37,616 bases of DNA from assembly GCA_035299305.1 (NCBI GenBank), contig DATGWV010000176.1, positions 1 through 37,616 of the forward strand, read 5' to 3'. Each line of letters starts with the position of its first letter. The stretch's first letter is position 1. Below, piece after piece: positions 1-8,209 of the stretch. The translations under genes and the position numbers were made by a program. The notes under the pieces were generated by a model. The model did not search any database and had not been told where the DNA came from. It saw only the letters and a program-made list of their open reading frames with translations. This DNA is from BJHL01 sp035299305. Its GTDB lineage: Bacteria > Planctomycetota > Phycisphaerae > Phycisphaerales > UBA1924.

Positions 1-441
1 CGCCACCGTCAGCGTGTTGCCCACCTTGAACATCGGAATCAGCTTCAGCCGCTCGCATTCCTCCGCGCCAACCAGCTTCATCACCGCCGGATCAAGCAGC
101 CCGTGCCGCAGCACCACGCCGGCTACGCCCATCACCTTTGCGAGCGCGCGCACAAGAGCAGTGGGGCTGATGACCCCCTGCGCCACCAGCGCCTCGCCCA
201 CCATCTTGCCAGTACCCTTTTGCTCCGCGAGCGCCTTCTCAAGTTGCTCGCGCGTCACGTGCCCTTCTTGCACCAGCACGTCGCCCACGCGCATGCGCTT
301 GGGCGCGGCAGGCGCAGGCGGCTGCGCCGGCACGCCGGGAGTGATCGGCGCAGTCAGAGGCGACTCCATCGCAGGCGTGGGCGTGATGCCGCTGATGGGC
401 AGCGCGTCATTCTTCGGATTGTGCCCGAAAGGGAACTTCAC
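1..441 (-). CDS. MshEN-domain protein, probable GspE/PilB-type ATPase N-terminus (partial)
   Basis: Only the first 147 codons lie in the window; the gene runs off the left edge. After a proline/alanine-rich linker of about 47 residues comes a typical MshEN (T2SS ATPase N-terminal) fold: RVGDVLVQEG, then REQLEKALAEQK, GEALVAQGVISPTALVRALA and a final LKLIPMFKVGNTLTVA. This domain is found at the N-terminus of type II secretion/type IV pilus ATPases and in some c-di-GMP-binding proteins. The ATPase part is not visible, so a stand-alone MshEN protein is possible. The start is GTG, preceded by GAGGAG, and it overlaps the TGA of the upstream STAS gene (GTGA), so translation is probably coupled. 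Confidence 0.75.
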   Translation of the reverse strand, partial: MKFPFGHNPKNDALPISGITPTPAMESPLTAPITPGVPAQPPAPAAPKRMRVGDVLVQEGHVTREQLEKALAEQKGTGKMVGEALVAQGVISPTALVRALAKVMGVAGVVLRHGLLDPAVMKLVGAEECERLKLIPMFKVGNTLTVA

Positions 442-773
442 AGGAAACTCCTCACCGCCGTGTTCACATCCGCGTAGTGCTCAAACTTCTCCGACAGGCC
501 CGTCACATCCAGCACTTCGCGCAGCGTCTCCGTCGTGCCGCACATCCGCAGCACGCGCCCGCTGCTCGACAGTTGATCACTCGCGTCCGCCAGCACCTCA
601 AGTCCCTGACTGTCCACAAATGCGACTGCCGACGCATCCACCACCAGTCGTCCCAGGCTTCGCTGCATCACATCACCCAGCCGCTGCCGGAAAATGACCG
701 CGTCGCCGCTGGTCAATGGACCCTCGGGCTTGATCACCGTCACCGCGCCATGGCGTTGCTCGTGAATGTTCAT
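438..773 (-). CDS. STAS-domain protein (anti-sigma factor antagonist-like)
   Basis: A 111-residue protein that is a single STAS domain. It begins with an EQRHGAVTVIKPEGPLTSGDA strand/loop and carries the conserved core VVDASAVAFVDSQGLEVL. The serine in DSQGL sits where SpoIIAA-type antagonists are phosphorylated. The family relays signals by binding anti-sigma kinases or acts as an adaptor domain. It lies 37 nt downstream of a histidine kinase gene and overlaps the MshEN gene by 4 nt, so the three genes probably form one operon. GAGGAAGAG precedes the ATG. No RsbW-like kinase is present in the window, so its partner is unknown. Confidence 0.88.
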   Translation of the reverse strand: MNIHEQRHGAVTVIKPEGPLTSGDAVIFRQRLGDVMQRSLGRLVVDASAVAFVDSQGLEVLADASDQLSSSGRVLRMCGTTETLREVLDVTGLSEKFEHYADVNTAVRSFL

Positions 774-810
774 GCGCTCTTCCTCTGTGGCTCGTCTCTG
801 TTCGCTCGCG

Positions 811-2712
811 TCACGCCGCCATCTTCGTCGTCGCCGCCATCGCAGGCAGCGTCAGCGTGAACGTGCTGCCCTTGTCAATCTGGCTCTTGACGGTGATGTC
901 GCCGCCGTGCAGCCGCACCACCTGCCGCGCCAGCGACAGCCCGATGCCGCTTCCCGTGATGCTCGCGATGCGCTTGTCCTTGCTGCGATAGAACTTCTCG
1001 AAGACCAGCTCAAGCTCTTCGGGCTTGATGCCAATCCCGTTATCGCTTACTTCAAACGTCATCACGCCGTTCTCTTCGCTCGCGCGCACCATCACATTGC
1101 CGCCCTCAGGCGTGTACTTGATCGCATTGCCCACCAGGTTGTGCAGCGCCATCTCAATCTTGTCGCGATCGCCCCGCAGCAATGGCCACTTGGGAGGCGC
1201 ATCAAACGTCAGCGTGATGTCCTTGTCCGTCGCCTGCGCCTTGAAGTCCTCCTGCAGATGCTGCCACATCTCCGGCGCGTTCACTTCATCGCCGCGCAGT
1301 TTGAACGTGCCTGCTTCAATTTCGCTCACGCTCAGCATGTCGCTCACAATGCGCTCAAGCCGCCGCGATTCACTGTTCAGCACGTTCAAACACCGTGCCT
1401 TCACCAGCGGATCCTTGTCGCCTTCATCCACCAGTTGCTCCAGGTACAGCCGCATCGTCGTGAGCGGCGTGCGCAGCTCATGCGTCGCCGACGCCACGAA
1501 CGCATTGCGGCTTTCATCCGCCACGCGCTGCTGCGTCACATCTTCAATCACGATCATCGCCGCCGAACCATCTTCCTTGCGCATGGGCCGCACCGTGAAG
1601 CGCAGCACCGTTTTCTCCGCTTCCGCCGACAGCACGTCCGCTACTTCCAGGCTCGCGCGCTGCCGCGCCTTGCCCGTCGCCACGTTCATCGCCAGCGTCG
1701 TCACATCATCAAACCGCATGAGCGAGCTGATCTCCTTGCCCGTCATCTCGCCCTTGTTCCGCTTCAAGAAGACAGCCGCCGCGCCATTGCTCACGCGCAC
1801 CTTGCCTTCATCATCCAGCACGATCATCCCCAGCCACATCGCGTCAAACGCCGCGGCGTAATCACCCCCGCCCGCCGCCGTCACGCCCGCCGTCAGTCGC
1901 GCCGCCGCGTCTTCCAGCGCCGCGCGGTGCCGCTGCTGCTCACGATCATCCAGCAGCCGGTTCCACGCCAGAGCCTCAGGCCCCAGGTCTTCCGCCAATC
2001 GCAGCCCGCTCGCGGGCAAGCCATCTTCAAACTCGCTCGCAAACCGCAGAGCCTCTTGGATCGCGCCCAGCGCCCGCATCCGCGTGCGCATCTTGCGATA
2101 CATCACCAATCCCATCGACAGCACCACCGCACCAGTCACGCCGATGCCGATCTGCGTCCGCATGTGCTTGAACGGCTCATACGTGAACGGCTTGGTCACC
2201 TGCAGGATCGCATTGCCGCGCCCCGCCACAGCGACCGGCGCCCGCGCCGTGAACATGTCACTCGCGTAGCTCGCCGTCACGCCAGTTTGGTCATTGCCGG
2301 TCCACTTCTCAGGCAGCCGCGCAGTCGTGTCGCGCTTACCTTCAGTGTCTGCGATCACCGTGCCATTGGGCAGCGAGATCGTCGCACTCTGCAGCCCCTG
2401 CGCACGAGCAAACTGCTCCAGCAGCGTCTGCGTCGTGCTCAAATCATCATCAGCCATCGCCAGCGCAAAGCCCGGCGTCGCGCTGCCCGCAGCCTGCGCC
2501 AGCGCATCCTGCTGCGCTTCCGTCAGCGTTGTGCGATGCGTGTAGTACGTCCACGCGCCCGCGCCAACGACAGTCGCCGCCACCATCCCCGTGATGAACA
2601 TCCCTGCGATCGCCACGACGCTCTCGCCGCGCGCAAACGCCCACCCGGTCAGCCACGACGTGGCTCCGAGCGGCGCAGGTTGTGTCCGACTGGTCTTGCT
2701 GCTCTTGGTCAC
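811..2712 (-). CDS. Membrane sensor histidine kinase with PAS domain
   Basis: A 633-residue kinase with a complete two-component transmitter. A first transmembrane helix spans about 31-56, an extracytoplasmic sensor region about 57-185, and a second helix about 187-205. A PAS-like domain covers about 285-395 (AMWLGMIVLDDEGKVRVSNG), and HisKA has the phospho-acceptor in SATHELRTPLT (His411). HATPase_c has its N box at N529, G1 DNGIGI at 557, an F box FEKFYR and G2 GSGIGLSLA at 587. This architecture resembles PhoR/VicK-like kinases. No response regulator gene is adjacent in the window. The start is GTG with GAGG about 7 nt upstream. It is first in the probable operon with the STAS and MshEN genes. 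Confidence 0.95.
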   Translation of the reverse strand: MTKSSKTSRTQPAPLGATSWLTGWAFARGESVVAIAGMFITGMVAATVVGAGAWTYYTHRTTLTEAQQDALAQAAGSATPGFALAMADDDLSTTQTLLEQFARAQGLQSATISLPNGTVIADTEGKRDTTARLPEKWTGNDQTGVTASYASDMFTARAPVAVAGRGNAILQVTKPFTYEPFKHMRTQIGIGVTGAVVLSMGLVMYRKMRTRMRALGAIQEALRFASEFEDGLPASGLRLAEDLGPEALAWNRLLDDREQQRHRAALEDAAARLTAGVTAAGGGDYAAAFDAMWLGMIVLDDEGKVRVSNGAAAVFLKRNKGEMTGKEISSLMRFDDVTTLAMNVATGKARQRASLEVADVLSAEAEKTVLRFTVRPMRKEDGSAAMIVIEDVTQQRVADESRNAFVASATHELRTPLTTMRLYLEQLVDEGDKDPLVKARCLNVLNSESRRLERIVSDMLSVSEIEAGTFKLRGDEVNAPEMWQHLQEDFKAQATDKDITLTFDAPPKWPLLRGDRDKIEMALHNLVGNAIKYTPEGGNVMVRASEENGVMTFEVSDNGIGIKPEELELVFEKFYRSKDKRIASITGSGIGLSLARQVVRLHGGDITVKSQIDKGSTFTLTLPAMAATTKMAA

Positions 2713-2875
2713 TTGTCACCTCACGGTTCGCGCACAACTCGCGCTCACGTCAGGTATCGGTCTGTTTGATTCACCAATCAAGGCAACCTCGCCGCTTCCC
2801 GCCTTCGCGCAATCTTGACGCAGTCTTTATGGCACCCTGACGCATGTTTCACATCAGGCGGCTTTCATCTACCGC

Positions 2876-3868
2876 TTGCAAAACCGCCCGCATAAACCGC
2901 ACACGTGTCACAGAGCGTTCACGCTCATCGAGTTGCTCGTCGTCATCGCGGTGATCGCTCTACTCATAGGTCTGCTCCTGCCAAGCCTCGGCGCAGCCCG
3001 CGAAAACGGTCGCGTCATCAAGTGTCTCGCCAACCTCCGCTCCCTCGCCCAAGCCTCGCAGGCCTACGCCAACTTCAACAAGGGCTTCTTCTGCTCCGGC
3101 GCATTCGATAACTCGCAAGAGGAAGGCAACGGCCGCATCGATCAAGTCGGCTGGGTAGCCGACATGGTCAATGGCGACTACGCCCTGCCCGGCAAACTCC
3201 TCTGCCCCAGCAGCCCCAGTCAGTTCAGCCAAACCCTCGCCCAAGGTCGCCTCAGCGGTGGCAGCGTCTGGGGCGTCTTCACCAACGCCGAAGTCGACGG
3301 CCTCATCGACGCCGGCTTCAACACCAACTACGCCCAAACCTGGCAAATGGCCCACACCGACGTCAAGAACCACGGCCAAATGCTCGCCAACTACAAGAAC
3401 CGCAATCTCAACCGCGGTCCTCTCAACGAAAAAAGTCTCGCCATCGCCCCCACAGGCCAAGTCGCTCTCTTCGGCGATGGCTTCGTCGCCATGGGACCCA
3501 ATGAAGATGACGACACCGTCGTCTACCGCGGCACGCAGTACCGCGGCGCAAAGACGCTGACCGACGGCCCCGTTGCCATGGTCCGCCCACCCGGCTTCAA
3601 CGCAGGTGTCGGTCGCCAGAACTTCACCGACCTCGGCTCCGCCCACGGTCGCGGCGGCAAAGTCATCGACGGCACCGTCGATCACGATCGCAATCTCGGC
3701 AATCTCGCTTTCGCCGATGGCCACGCCGCCACCTTCCGCGACGACGCCGTTCGCGACGGTCGCTGGGGCGGCAGCGGCGAGTCTTGGAACGGCACCGCCA
3801 TCCTCCGCTACCACGAACTCGAAGGCAAAGTCTTCGGAGGCTGGCTCACAAGACCAGGCCTCTGGTAA
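2876..3868 (+). CDS. Type II secretion pseudopilin-like protein (prepilin cleavage motif, H-X-DG)
   Basis: A 330-residue protein with a class III prepilin signal: a short basic leader, then A|FTLIELLVVIAVIALLIGLLLP. A peptidase would cut before the Phe and leave Glu at mature position 5. The C-terminal part has NLGNLAFADGHAATF, resembling the H-X9-DG signature of the large planctomycete DUF1559 pseudopilin family, here with ten residues between His and DG. The start is probably TTG at 2876, because no in-frame ATG lies between the upstream context and the cleavage motif. It would be inserted in the inner membrane and assembled by a T2SS-like machine. It is transcribed divergently from the histidine kinase, with a GC-rich imperfect hairpin downstream. 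Confidence 0.85.
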   Translation: MQNRPHKPHTCHRAFTLIELLVVIAVIALLIGLLLPSLGAARENGRVIKCLANLRSLAQASQAYANFNKGFFCSGAFDNSQEEGNGRIDQVGWVADMVNGDYALPGKLLCPSSPSQFSQTLAQGRLSGGSVWGVFTNAEVDGLIDAGFNTNYAQTWQMAHTDVKNHGQMLANYKNRNLNRGPLNEKSLAIAPTGQVALFGDGFVAMGPNEDDDTVVYRGTQYRGAKTLTDGPVAMVRPPGFNAGVGRQNFTDLGSAHGRGGKVIDGTVDHDRNLGNLAFADGHAATFRDDAVRDGRWGGSGESWNGTAILRYHELEGKVFGGWLTRPGLW

Positions 3869-3900
3869 TCCGGGTGCCCCCGCGCTCCGCGTGGGGCCCC
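3869..3900 (+). terminator. Imperfect GC-rich hairpin after the pseudopilin gene
   Basis: Just after the stop codon the sequence GCCCCCGCG CTC CGCGTGGGGC can fold into an imperfect stem with one bulge, followed by CCCTCTGTCTCT rather than a clean T run. It could be a weak intrinsic terminator or a dispersed hairpin repeat. The call rests only on base pairing seen by eye. Confidence 0.35.
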
Positions 3901-4087
3901 CTCTGTCTCTGCCCGCGCTGAGCACGACGCCCAGCCTCATCTATCCGTCACTGTCGTGATCAGAGGAGTTCACGCCAGCACCCGCCATCGCCGCGCTCAC
4001 GCAACGCATGGCACCCGAGTTTCTAGTTCGAGTTCTTGTTTGAGTTTGAGAGAGTCCCATCCGCATCGCACGTTCAGGGAGATCACC

Positions 4088-5122
4088 ATGTCCACCGCCA
4101 AGCTCGCATCCATCGTGGCCCTCGCCGGCCTTTCCACGTCCGCCTTCGCCCAGTTCACGCGCGACTCCGTCGTGATCAACGAGATCATGATCAACGTCCC
4201 CAGCCCCGACGCCGACAACTCGCGCGAGTGGATCGAACTCAAGAGCGCAACGCCCAGCCAGCAGCTCACCAACCTCTGGTTCGTGGTGATCGACGGCGAT
4301 AACAACGCCGCCGGCAATAGCACCGCCATGGGCAAGGTTGACATGGCCATCAACCTCTCCAGCTACACGACAGGCAGCAACGGCCTGCTCCTCCTGCGCG
4401 ATAACGCCCTCGTCCTCGTCCCCAACCCCGCGACCGAAACCACCGTCGTGAGCTTCAACGACTGGACCGGCTGCACCGGCACCAACAGCGACACTGTCGC
4501 CGCCATCGACATCGAAAACGGCAGCGCAACCTACCTAATCGTCGAAGGCTTCACCGGCAGCATCTGCCAGGACCTCGACACCAACAACGACGGCACGCTC
4601 GACATTCGCCCCTGGTCCAGCGTCGTCACCGCCGTCAGCTTCATCAACGGCGATGACCTCGTCGCCAACATCGCCGCCGCCAGCTACGCCATCCAACTCG
4701 ACGGCATCGACCTCACCGACCGCGACGGCGTCGACCCCGCTTGGACCCCCGACGCCTTCTCGCGCCTCTGCGACGGCTACTTCGCCTACGACGGCTTCGG
4801 TCTCAGCCCCGGCCCTTGGATCAACGACCCCACCGAGTTCCTCACCGTCCCCGCCGGCATCACCATCCCCAGCACCTTCACCATGACGCCCGGCAGCGCA
4901 AACATCGAAGAATGCCCCGCCGGCTGCGACGGCATCGACTTCAACGGCAACGGCGTCTTCCCCGAAGATCAAGACGTCGTCGACTTCTTCAACGTCCTCG
5001 CCGGCGCCGATTGCCCCCCCGGCACCTGCAACGACATCGACTTCAACAACAACGGCGTCTTCCCCGAAGATCAAGACGTCGTCGACTTCTTCAACGTCCT
5101 CGCCGGCGGCACCTGCGCCTAA
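4088..5122 (+). CDS. Secreted lamin-tail-like protein with two C-terminal dockerin-like modules
   Basis: A 344-residue exported protein. I chose the ATG at 4088 because it starts a clear signal peptide (MSTAKLASIVALAGLSTSAFAQ) and follows AGGGAG; the open frame extends further upstream without signal-like sequence. Residues about 28-75 (VVINEIMINVP...REWIELKS) resemble a lamin-tail domain. The C-terminus carries two copies of a DIDFNxNGVFPEDQDVVDFFNVLAG module, each flanked by Cys (CDGIDF.../CNDIDF...). In planctomycetes such modules are annotated as GC-type dockerin domains. The spacing of acidic residues suggests calcium binding. The repeat unit is 102 nt long and nearly identical at DNA level in both copies. 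The function of the mature protein is unknown. A strong terminator follows. Confidence 0.82.
   Translation: MSTAKLASIVALAGLSTSAFAQFTRDSVVINEIMINVPSPDADNSREWIELKSATPSQQLTNLWFVVIDGDNNAAGNSTAMGKVDMAINLSSYTTGSNGLLLLRDNALVLVPNPATETTVVSFNDWTGCTGTNSDTVAAIDIENGSATYLIVEGFTGSICQDLDTNNDGTLDIRPWSSVVTAVSFINGDDLVANIAAASYAIQLDGIDLTDRDGVDPAWTPDAFSRLCDGYFAYDGFGLSPGPWINDPTEFLTVPAGITIPSTFTMTPGSANIEECPAGCDGIDFNGNGVFPEDQDVVDFFNVLAGADCPPGTCNDIDFNNNGVFPEDQDVVDFFNVLAGGTCA
4933..5110 (+). repeat. Direct repeat, 102-nt period, encoding two dockerin-like modules
   Basis: Copy 1 begins near 4933 and copy 2 near 5035. Over about 75 nt the two copies are almost identical, including synonymous positions (TTCCCCGAAGATCAAGACGT in both). 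The main difference is GGC versus AAC in the FNGN/FNNN codons. This points to recent duplication or gene conversion within the gene. Confidence 0.8.
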
Positions 5123-5128
5123 GAGCTT

Positions 5129-5144
5129 GAGGGCGCAAGCCCTC
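5129..5144 (+). other. Perfect 6-bp hairpin with GCAA tetraloop
   Basis: GAGGGC-GCAA-GCCCTC lies right after the stop codon of the dockerin-like protein gene. There is no T run, so it is more likely a repeat or mRNA-end structure than a terminator. The true terminator follows 34 nt later. Confidence 0.5.
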
Positions 5145-5177
5145 GCCCCTACTTACTTCACGCCCCCGCTCTTCACC

Positions 5178-5208
5178 CGCCCCGGCCCCCCGCCGGGGCG
5201 TTTTCTTT
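5178..5208 (+). terminator. Strong rho-independent terminator
   Basis: A perfect 9-bp stem CGCCCCGGC / GCCGGGGCG with a five-C loop, followed directly by TTTTCTTT. It separates the dockerin-like protein gene from mcsA. Confidence 0.85.
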
Positions 5209-5218
5209 CCTTCTTGCT

Positions 5219-5229
5219 TACAATTCCCC
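5219..5229 (+). promoter_or_regulatory. Candidate -10 box placing transcription start at the mcsA ATG
   Basis: TACAAT at 5219-5224 is followed by only 5 nt (TCCCC) and then the ATG of mcsA at 5230. With normal spacing transcription would begin at or next to the A of ATG, giving a leaderless mRNA. No Shine-Dalgarno sequence is visible. I do not see a convincing -35 box. Confidence 0.5.
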
Positions 5230-5823
5230 ATGAACCGCAAATGCGACCACTGCGACCGCGAAGCGACGGTTCACGAAGTCACCGTGCGAAACGGCGTGAA
5301 AATCGAGCGCCACCTCTGCGAGGAATGCGCCCACGCCAGCGGCATCTCCATTCAGCCCCAAAAGCCCATCGACGAACTCATCAAGCACTTCGTCGTCGCA
5401 CAAGGCCTGACGCCCGTCGTCCCGCCCGCCGCCCAGCCGCCCCGCGCCAACGCCTGCCCTTCCTGCACCACCACCTTCGCCGAGTTCAAGCAGCACGGCC
5501 TCCTGGGCTGCGCCGACTGCTACCGCGCCTTCGAAGGCCAGCTCCTCCCCCTCTTGGAGCGCGCCCACGAAGGCGGCCAGACCCACGTCGGCAAATTGCC
5601 CAAGCGCGCCATGGCGCAGGCTGGTGACGAAGTCGCCCGCGAAGCCGCCGCCCGCATCGCCGAAGAGCGCGAGCAGCGCATCCGCCTCATCCGCACCGAA
5701 CTCGATCAAGCCGTGAAAGACGAACGCTACGAAATGGCCGCCAAACTCCGCGATCAGCTTCGCAAGATCGAACAAGGCGAAACCATTACCTCCCGCGCCG
5801 ACGAGCAAGGCGGTGTCGCATGA
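5230..5823 (+). CDS. mcsA: McsA-like protein-arginine kinase activator (UVR domain)
   Basis: A 197-residue protein with the McsA layout. Two CxxC zinc-binding pairs lie at C5/C8 and C30/C33, and two more at C76/C79 and C94/C97. A C-terminal UVR (UvrB/UvrC) helix pair follows at about 155-190 (ELDQAVKDERYEMAAKLRDQ). In Bacillus McsA binds and activates the arginine kinase McsB and modulates CtsR/ClpC-dependent quality control. The ATGA overlap with mcsB supports stoichiometric translation and the assignment. The start codon sits directly behind a -10-like box with no ribosome binding site, so the message may be leaderless. Neither clpC nor ctsR is present in the window. Confidence 0.92.
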   Translation: MNRKCDHCDREATVHEVTVRNGVKIERHLCEECAHASGISIQPQKPIDELIKHFVVAQGLTPVVPPAAQPPRANACPSCTTTFAEFKQHGLLGCADCYRAFEGQLLPLLERAHEGGQTHVGKLPKRAMAQAGDEVAREAAARIAEEREQRIRLIRTELDQAVKDERYEMAAKLRDQLRKIEQGETITSRADEQGGVA

Positions 5824-6995
5824 GCGACCAACCCCTCCCGCCCTCGCGCGATGACCAACCCGGCGAGCAACCTGACCCCCAGCCCGCTCCTCGCCCCCAG
5901 CCCGCAATGGAAATGGGCGCCGCCTGGCTCCGAGGCGACGGCGAATCGCACGACGTCGTCATGTCCTCGCGCGTCCGCCTCGCGCGCAACCTCGCCGGTC
6001 GACCCTTCGCCACCAAAGCCACCCGCCGCGATCGCGTCGAAACCATGCAGGTTTGCCGCGACTGCGTGATGAACGCCAACCTCGCTGACAAAGTCATCTG
6101 GGTCGACATCCACGGCTCGCCCGCCCTCGAGCGCCAACTCCTCGTCGAGCGCCACCTCATCAGCAAAAATCACGGAAAAGGCCGAGGCCAGAACCCCAAC
6201 GAAGACCCGCGGGGAGTCGCCATCAGCGTCCCGGACGAACGCCTCGCCATCATGGTCAACGAAGAAGATCATCTCCGCCTGCAAGCCATCCGCAGCGGCC
6301 TCGATCTCTCCGGCGCATGGCACGACATCGACGCCATCGACGACAAGATCGAATCCAAACTCACCTACGCCTTCAGCTCCAAATTCGGCTACCTCACCGC
6401 CTGTCCCACCAACGTCGGCACAGGCCTGCGCATGAGTGTCATGCTCCACCTGCCAGGCCTGCGCCTCACAGGCGAAATCGAAAAAGTCAAACGCGCCGCC
6501 ACCGACATGGCCCTCGCCGTCCGCGGCTTCTATGGCGAAGGCAGCGAACCCGTCGGCGATCTCTTCCAGATCAGCAATCAAGCCACGCTGGGCAAGAGCG
6601 AAGCGCAGGTTCTCCACGAACTCGAACGCCAGATCGTCCCGCGCGTCGTCGAATACGAACGCCTCAGCCGCCGCGAACTCCTCGCCAAGCGCCGCATCGG
6701 CCTCGACGACCAGATCTGGCGCGCCTGGGGCATCCTCACCAGCGCCCGCCTGCTGACGACCGAAGAAGCAATGGGGGCCCTCAGCCTCACACGCCTAGGC
6801 GTCAGCATGGGCCTCCTCCGCAGCGCAGGCCCGGGACCAGAGGGCCCGACCATGCGCGTCATCAACCAGCTCATGCTGCTCGTGCAACCCGCCCACCTCC
6901 AACGCGCCGTGGGCCGCGAACTCGACCAGGAACAACGCCGCGCCGCCCGCGCCACCCTCGTCCGCACCAAGCTCACCCGCCCGCGGGTTGCGTGA
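5820..6995 (+). CDS. mcsB: Protein-arginine kinase McsB
   Basis: A 391-residue phosphagen-kinase-fold enzyme that transfers phosphate from ATP to protein arginine, marking substrates for ClpCP in Firmicutes. Visible signatures are SSRVRLARNLAGRPF (49-63), the phosphagen kinase motif NEEDH (147-151) and CPTNVGTGLR (195-204) with the reactive cysteine. The C-terminal region (LDDQIWRAWGILTSARLL) matches the McsB-specific part. It overlaps mcsA by 4 nt. An unusual feature is a proline-rich N-terminal extension of about 30 residues ahead of the kinase domain, containing DDQPGEQPDPQPAPRPQP. Translational coupling probably drives expression, because no separate ribosome binding site decides the start. 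Confidence 0.95.
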   Translation: MSDQPLPPSRDDQPGEQPDPQPAPRPQPAMEMGAAWLRGDGESHDVVMSSRVRLARNLAGRPFATKATRRDRVETMQVCRDCVMNANLADKVIWVDIHGSPALERQLLVERHLISKNHGKGRGQNPNEDPRGVAISVPDERLAIMVNEEDHLRLQAIRSGLDLSGAWHDIDAIDDKIESKLTYAFSSKFGYLTACPTNVGTGLRMSVMLHLPGLRLTGEIEKVKRAATDMALAVRGFYGEGSEPVGDLFQISNQATLGKSEAQVLHELERQIVPRVVEYERLSRRELLAKRRIGLDDQIWRAWGILTSARLLTTEEAMGALSLTRLGVSMGLLRSAGPGPEGPTMRVINQLMLLVQPAHLQRAVGRELDQEQRRAARATLVRTKLTRPRVA

Positions 6996-7174
6996 ACATC
7001 GGAGTCTTTTCAGCACAGCCCTTTGCTGGACTTGATGTTTGCAACAGGTTGTTGCCAAATTGCCTATGCCACTGGTATCTCGAAGGTTGAGCTGGAGGCT
7101 GGGTCTTCGTCGGACATCGAAGGATGGAACGTCCTGACTGTCGCGTCGTGGTTTCGCGCGCCAACGATTGTCCC

Positions 7175-8209
7175 ATGCCCTTCGCCCCCCGCTCCCTCAT
7201 CCACCGCACGCTCCTCCTCGCCGCCGGCGTCGCCGCCACTTTCCTCGCTCCCGCCGCACAAGCCTGGGACGGCGCAGGCCACCGCATGATCACTCGCGTC
7301 GCCGTGCGCGGTCTCTCCAGCGACATGCCCGCCTGGCTCAAAGACGACACCACCGTCCTCGCCTCCGCCGACCAAGCCCAGGTCCCCGACCGCTGGCGTG
7401 GCGTCAAGGTCGCCCAGCTCACCCACCTCAACAACCCCGACCACTACATCGACATCGACGACCTCGAACCCCTCGGCATGACCCTCCGCACCATGCCGCG
7501 TCTCCGCCACGAGTACGTCAAGCAGATCACCCTCGCCCGCGCCAAGCCCGACTTCGCCGGCCCGCCCATCGACGCCATGAAAGACTTTGCCAAGACCGAC
7601 GAATATCCCGGCTTCCTCCCCATCGCCGCGATGGAAACCTACGGCAAGCTCGTCGGCGCGTTCAAAAGCGTGCGCACCCTCGAGATGCTCAACAAAGACG
7701 GCTCGCGCGATCTGCAGATCGAAGCCGCCAAGTGGAACGCGCGCATTCACCTGGGCCAGCTCAGCCACTTCGTGGGCGACGCCGCCCAGCCCCTCCACAC
7801 CACCCGCCACCATCACGGCTGGGTCGGCGACAACCCCAACGGCTACACCACCGACCGCGGCATCCACGCCTACATCGATGGCGGCGTCCTCAAACTCCAC
7901 AACATCACCGACACTGACCTTCAAGCCAAGTTTGAGCCCGATCGCCAACTCGACCGCGACGACCTCTTCGGCGAACTCCTCACCCACATCGAGCGCTCCT
8001 TCGCCCAAATGGAACCGCTCTACAAAATGCAAAAAGCCGGCGAGCTCGAACAACCCGCCGGCAAAGACTTCATCACCCCCCGCCTCGCCGACGCCGCCAG
8101 CGAACTCAGCGCGTTCATCGAATCCGCCTGGCTCGAAGCCGCGCCAACCCCCGAAGAGGCTCAGAACATGGTGAAGTTCGAAGGCGAAAAGGGACCTTCC
8201 GCCCCGTGA
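7175..8209 (+). CDS. Secreted S1/P1-type zinc nuclease
   Basis: A 344-residue protein when started at ATG 7175; an upstream in-frame start at 7124 would bury the signal peptide. The signal peptide ends AAQA, leaving Trp31 as the mature N-terminus. That is exactly what S1/P1 nucleases and zinc phospholipases C need, since the N-terminal Trp binds zinc. Other ligands fit the family: GHR (H36), PDRWR (D72), DHYIDID (H90) and HFVGDAAQPLH (H198, D202, H208). Known members degrade single-stranded nucleic acid and 3'-nucleotides; phospholipase activity cannot be excluded. The stop overlaps the GTG of the following MBL-fold gene (GTGA). Confidence 0.9.
   Translation: MPFAPRSLIHRTLLLAAGVAATFLAPAAQAWDGAGHRMITRVAVRGLSSDMPAWLKDDTTVLASADQAQVPDRWRGVKVAQLTHLNNPDHYIDIDDLEPLGMTLRTMPRLRHEYVKQITLARAKPDFAGPPIDAMKDFAKTDEYPGFLPIAAMETYGKLVGAFKSVRTLEMLNKDGSRDLQIEAAKWNARIHLGQLSHFVGDAAQPLHTTRHHHGWVGDNPNGYTTDRGIHAYIDGGVLKLHNITDTDLQAKFEPDRQLDRDDLFGELLTHIERSFAQMEPLYKMQKAGELEQPAGKDFITPRLADAASELSAFIESAWLEAAPTPEEAQNMVKFEGEKGPSAP

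Noticed and set aside
766..2769. A 667-codon plus-strand open frame antisense to the histidine kinase
   Set aside because: It is Arg/His-rich without domain signal; the minus strand carries all kinase motifs.
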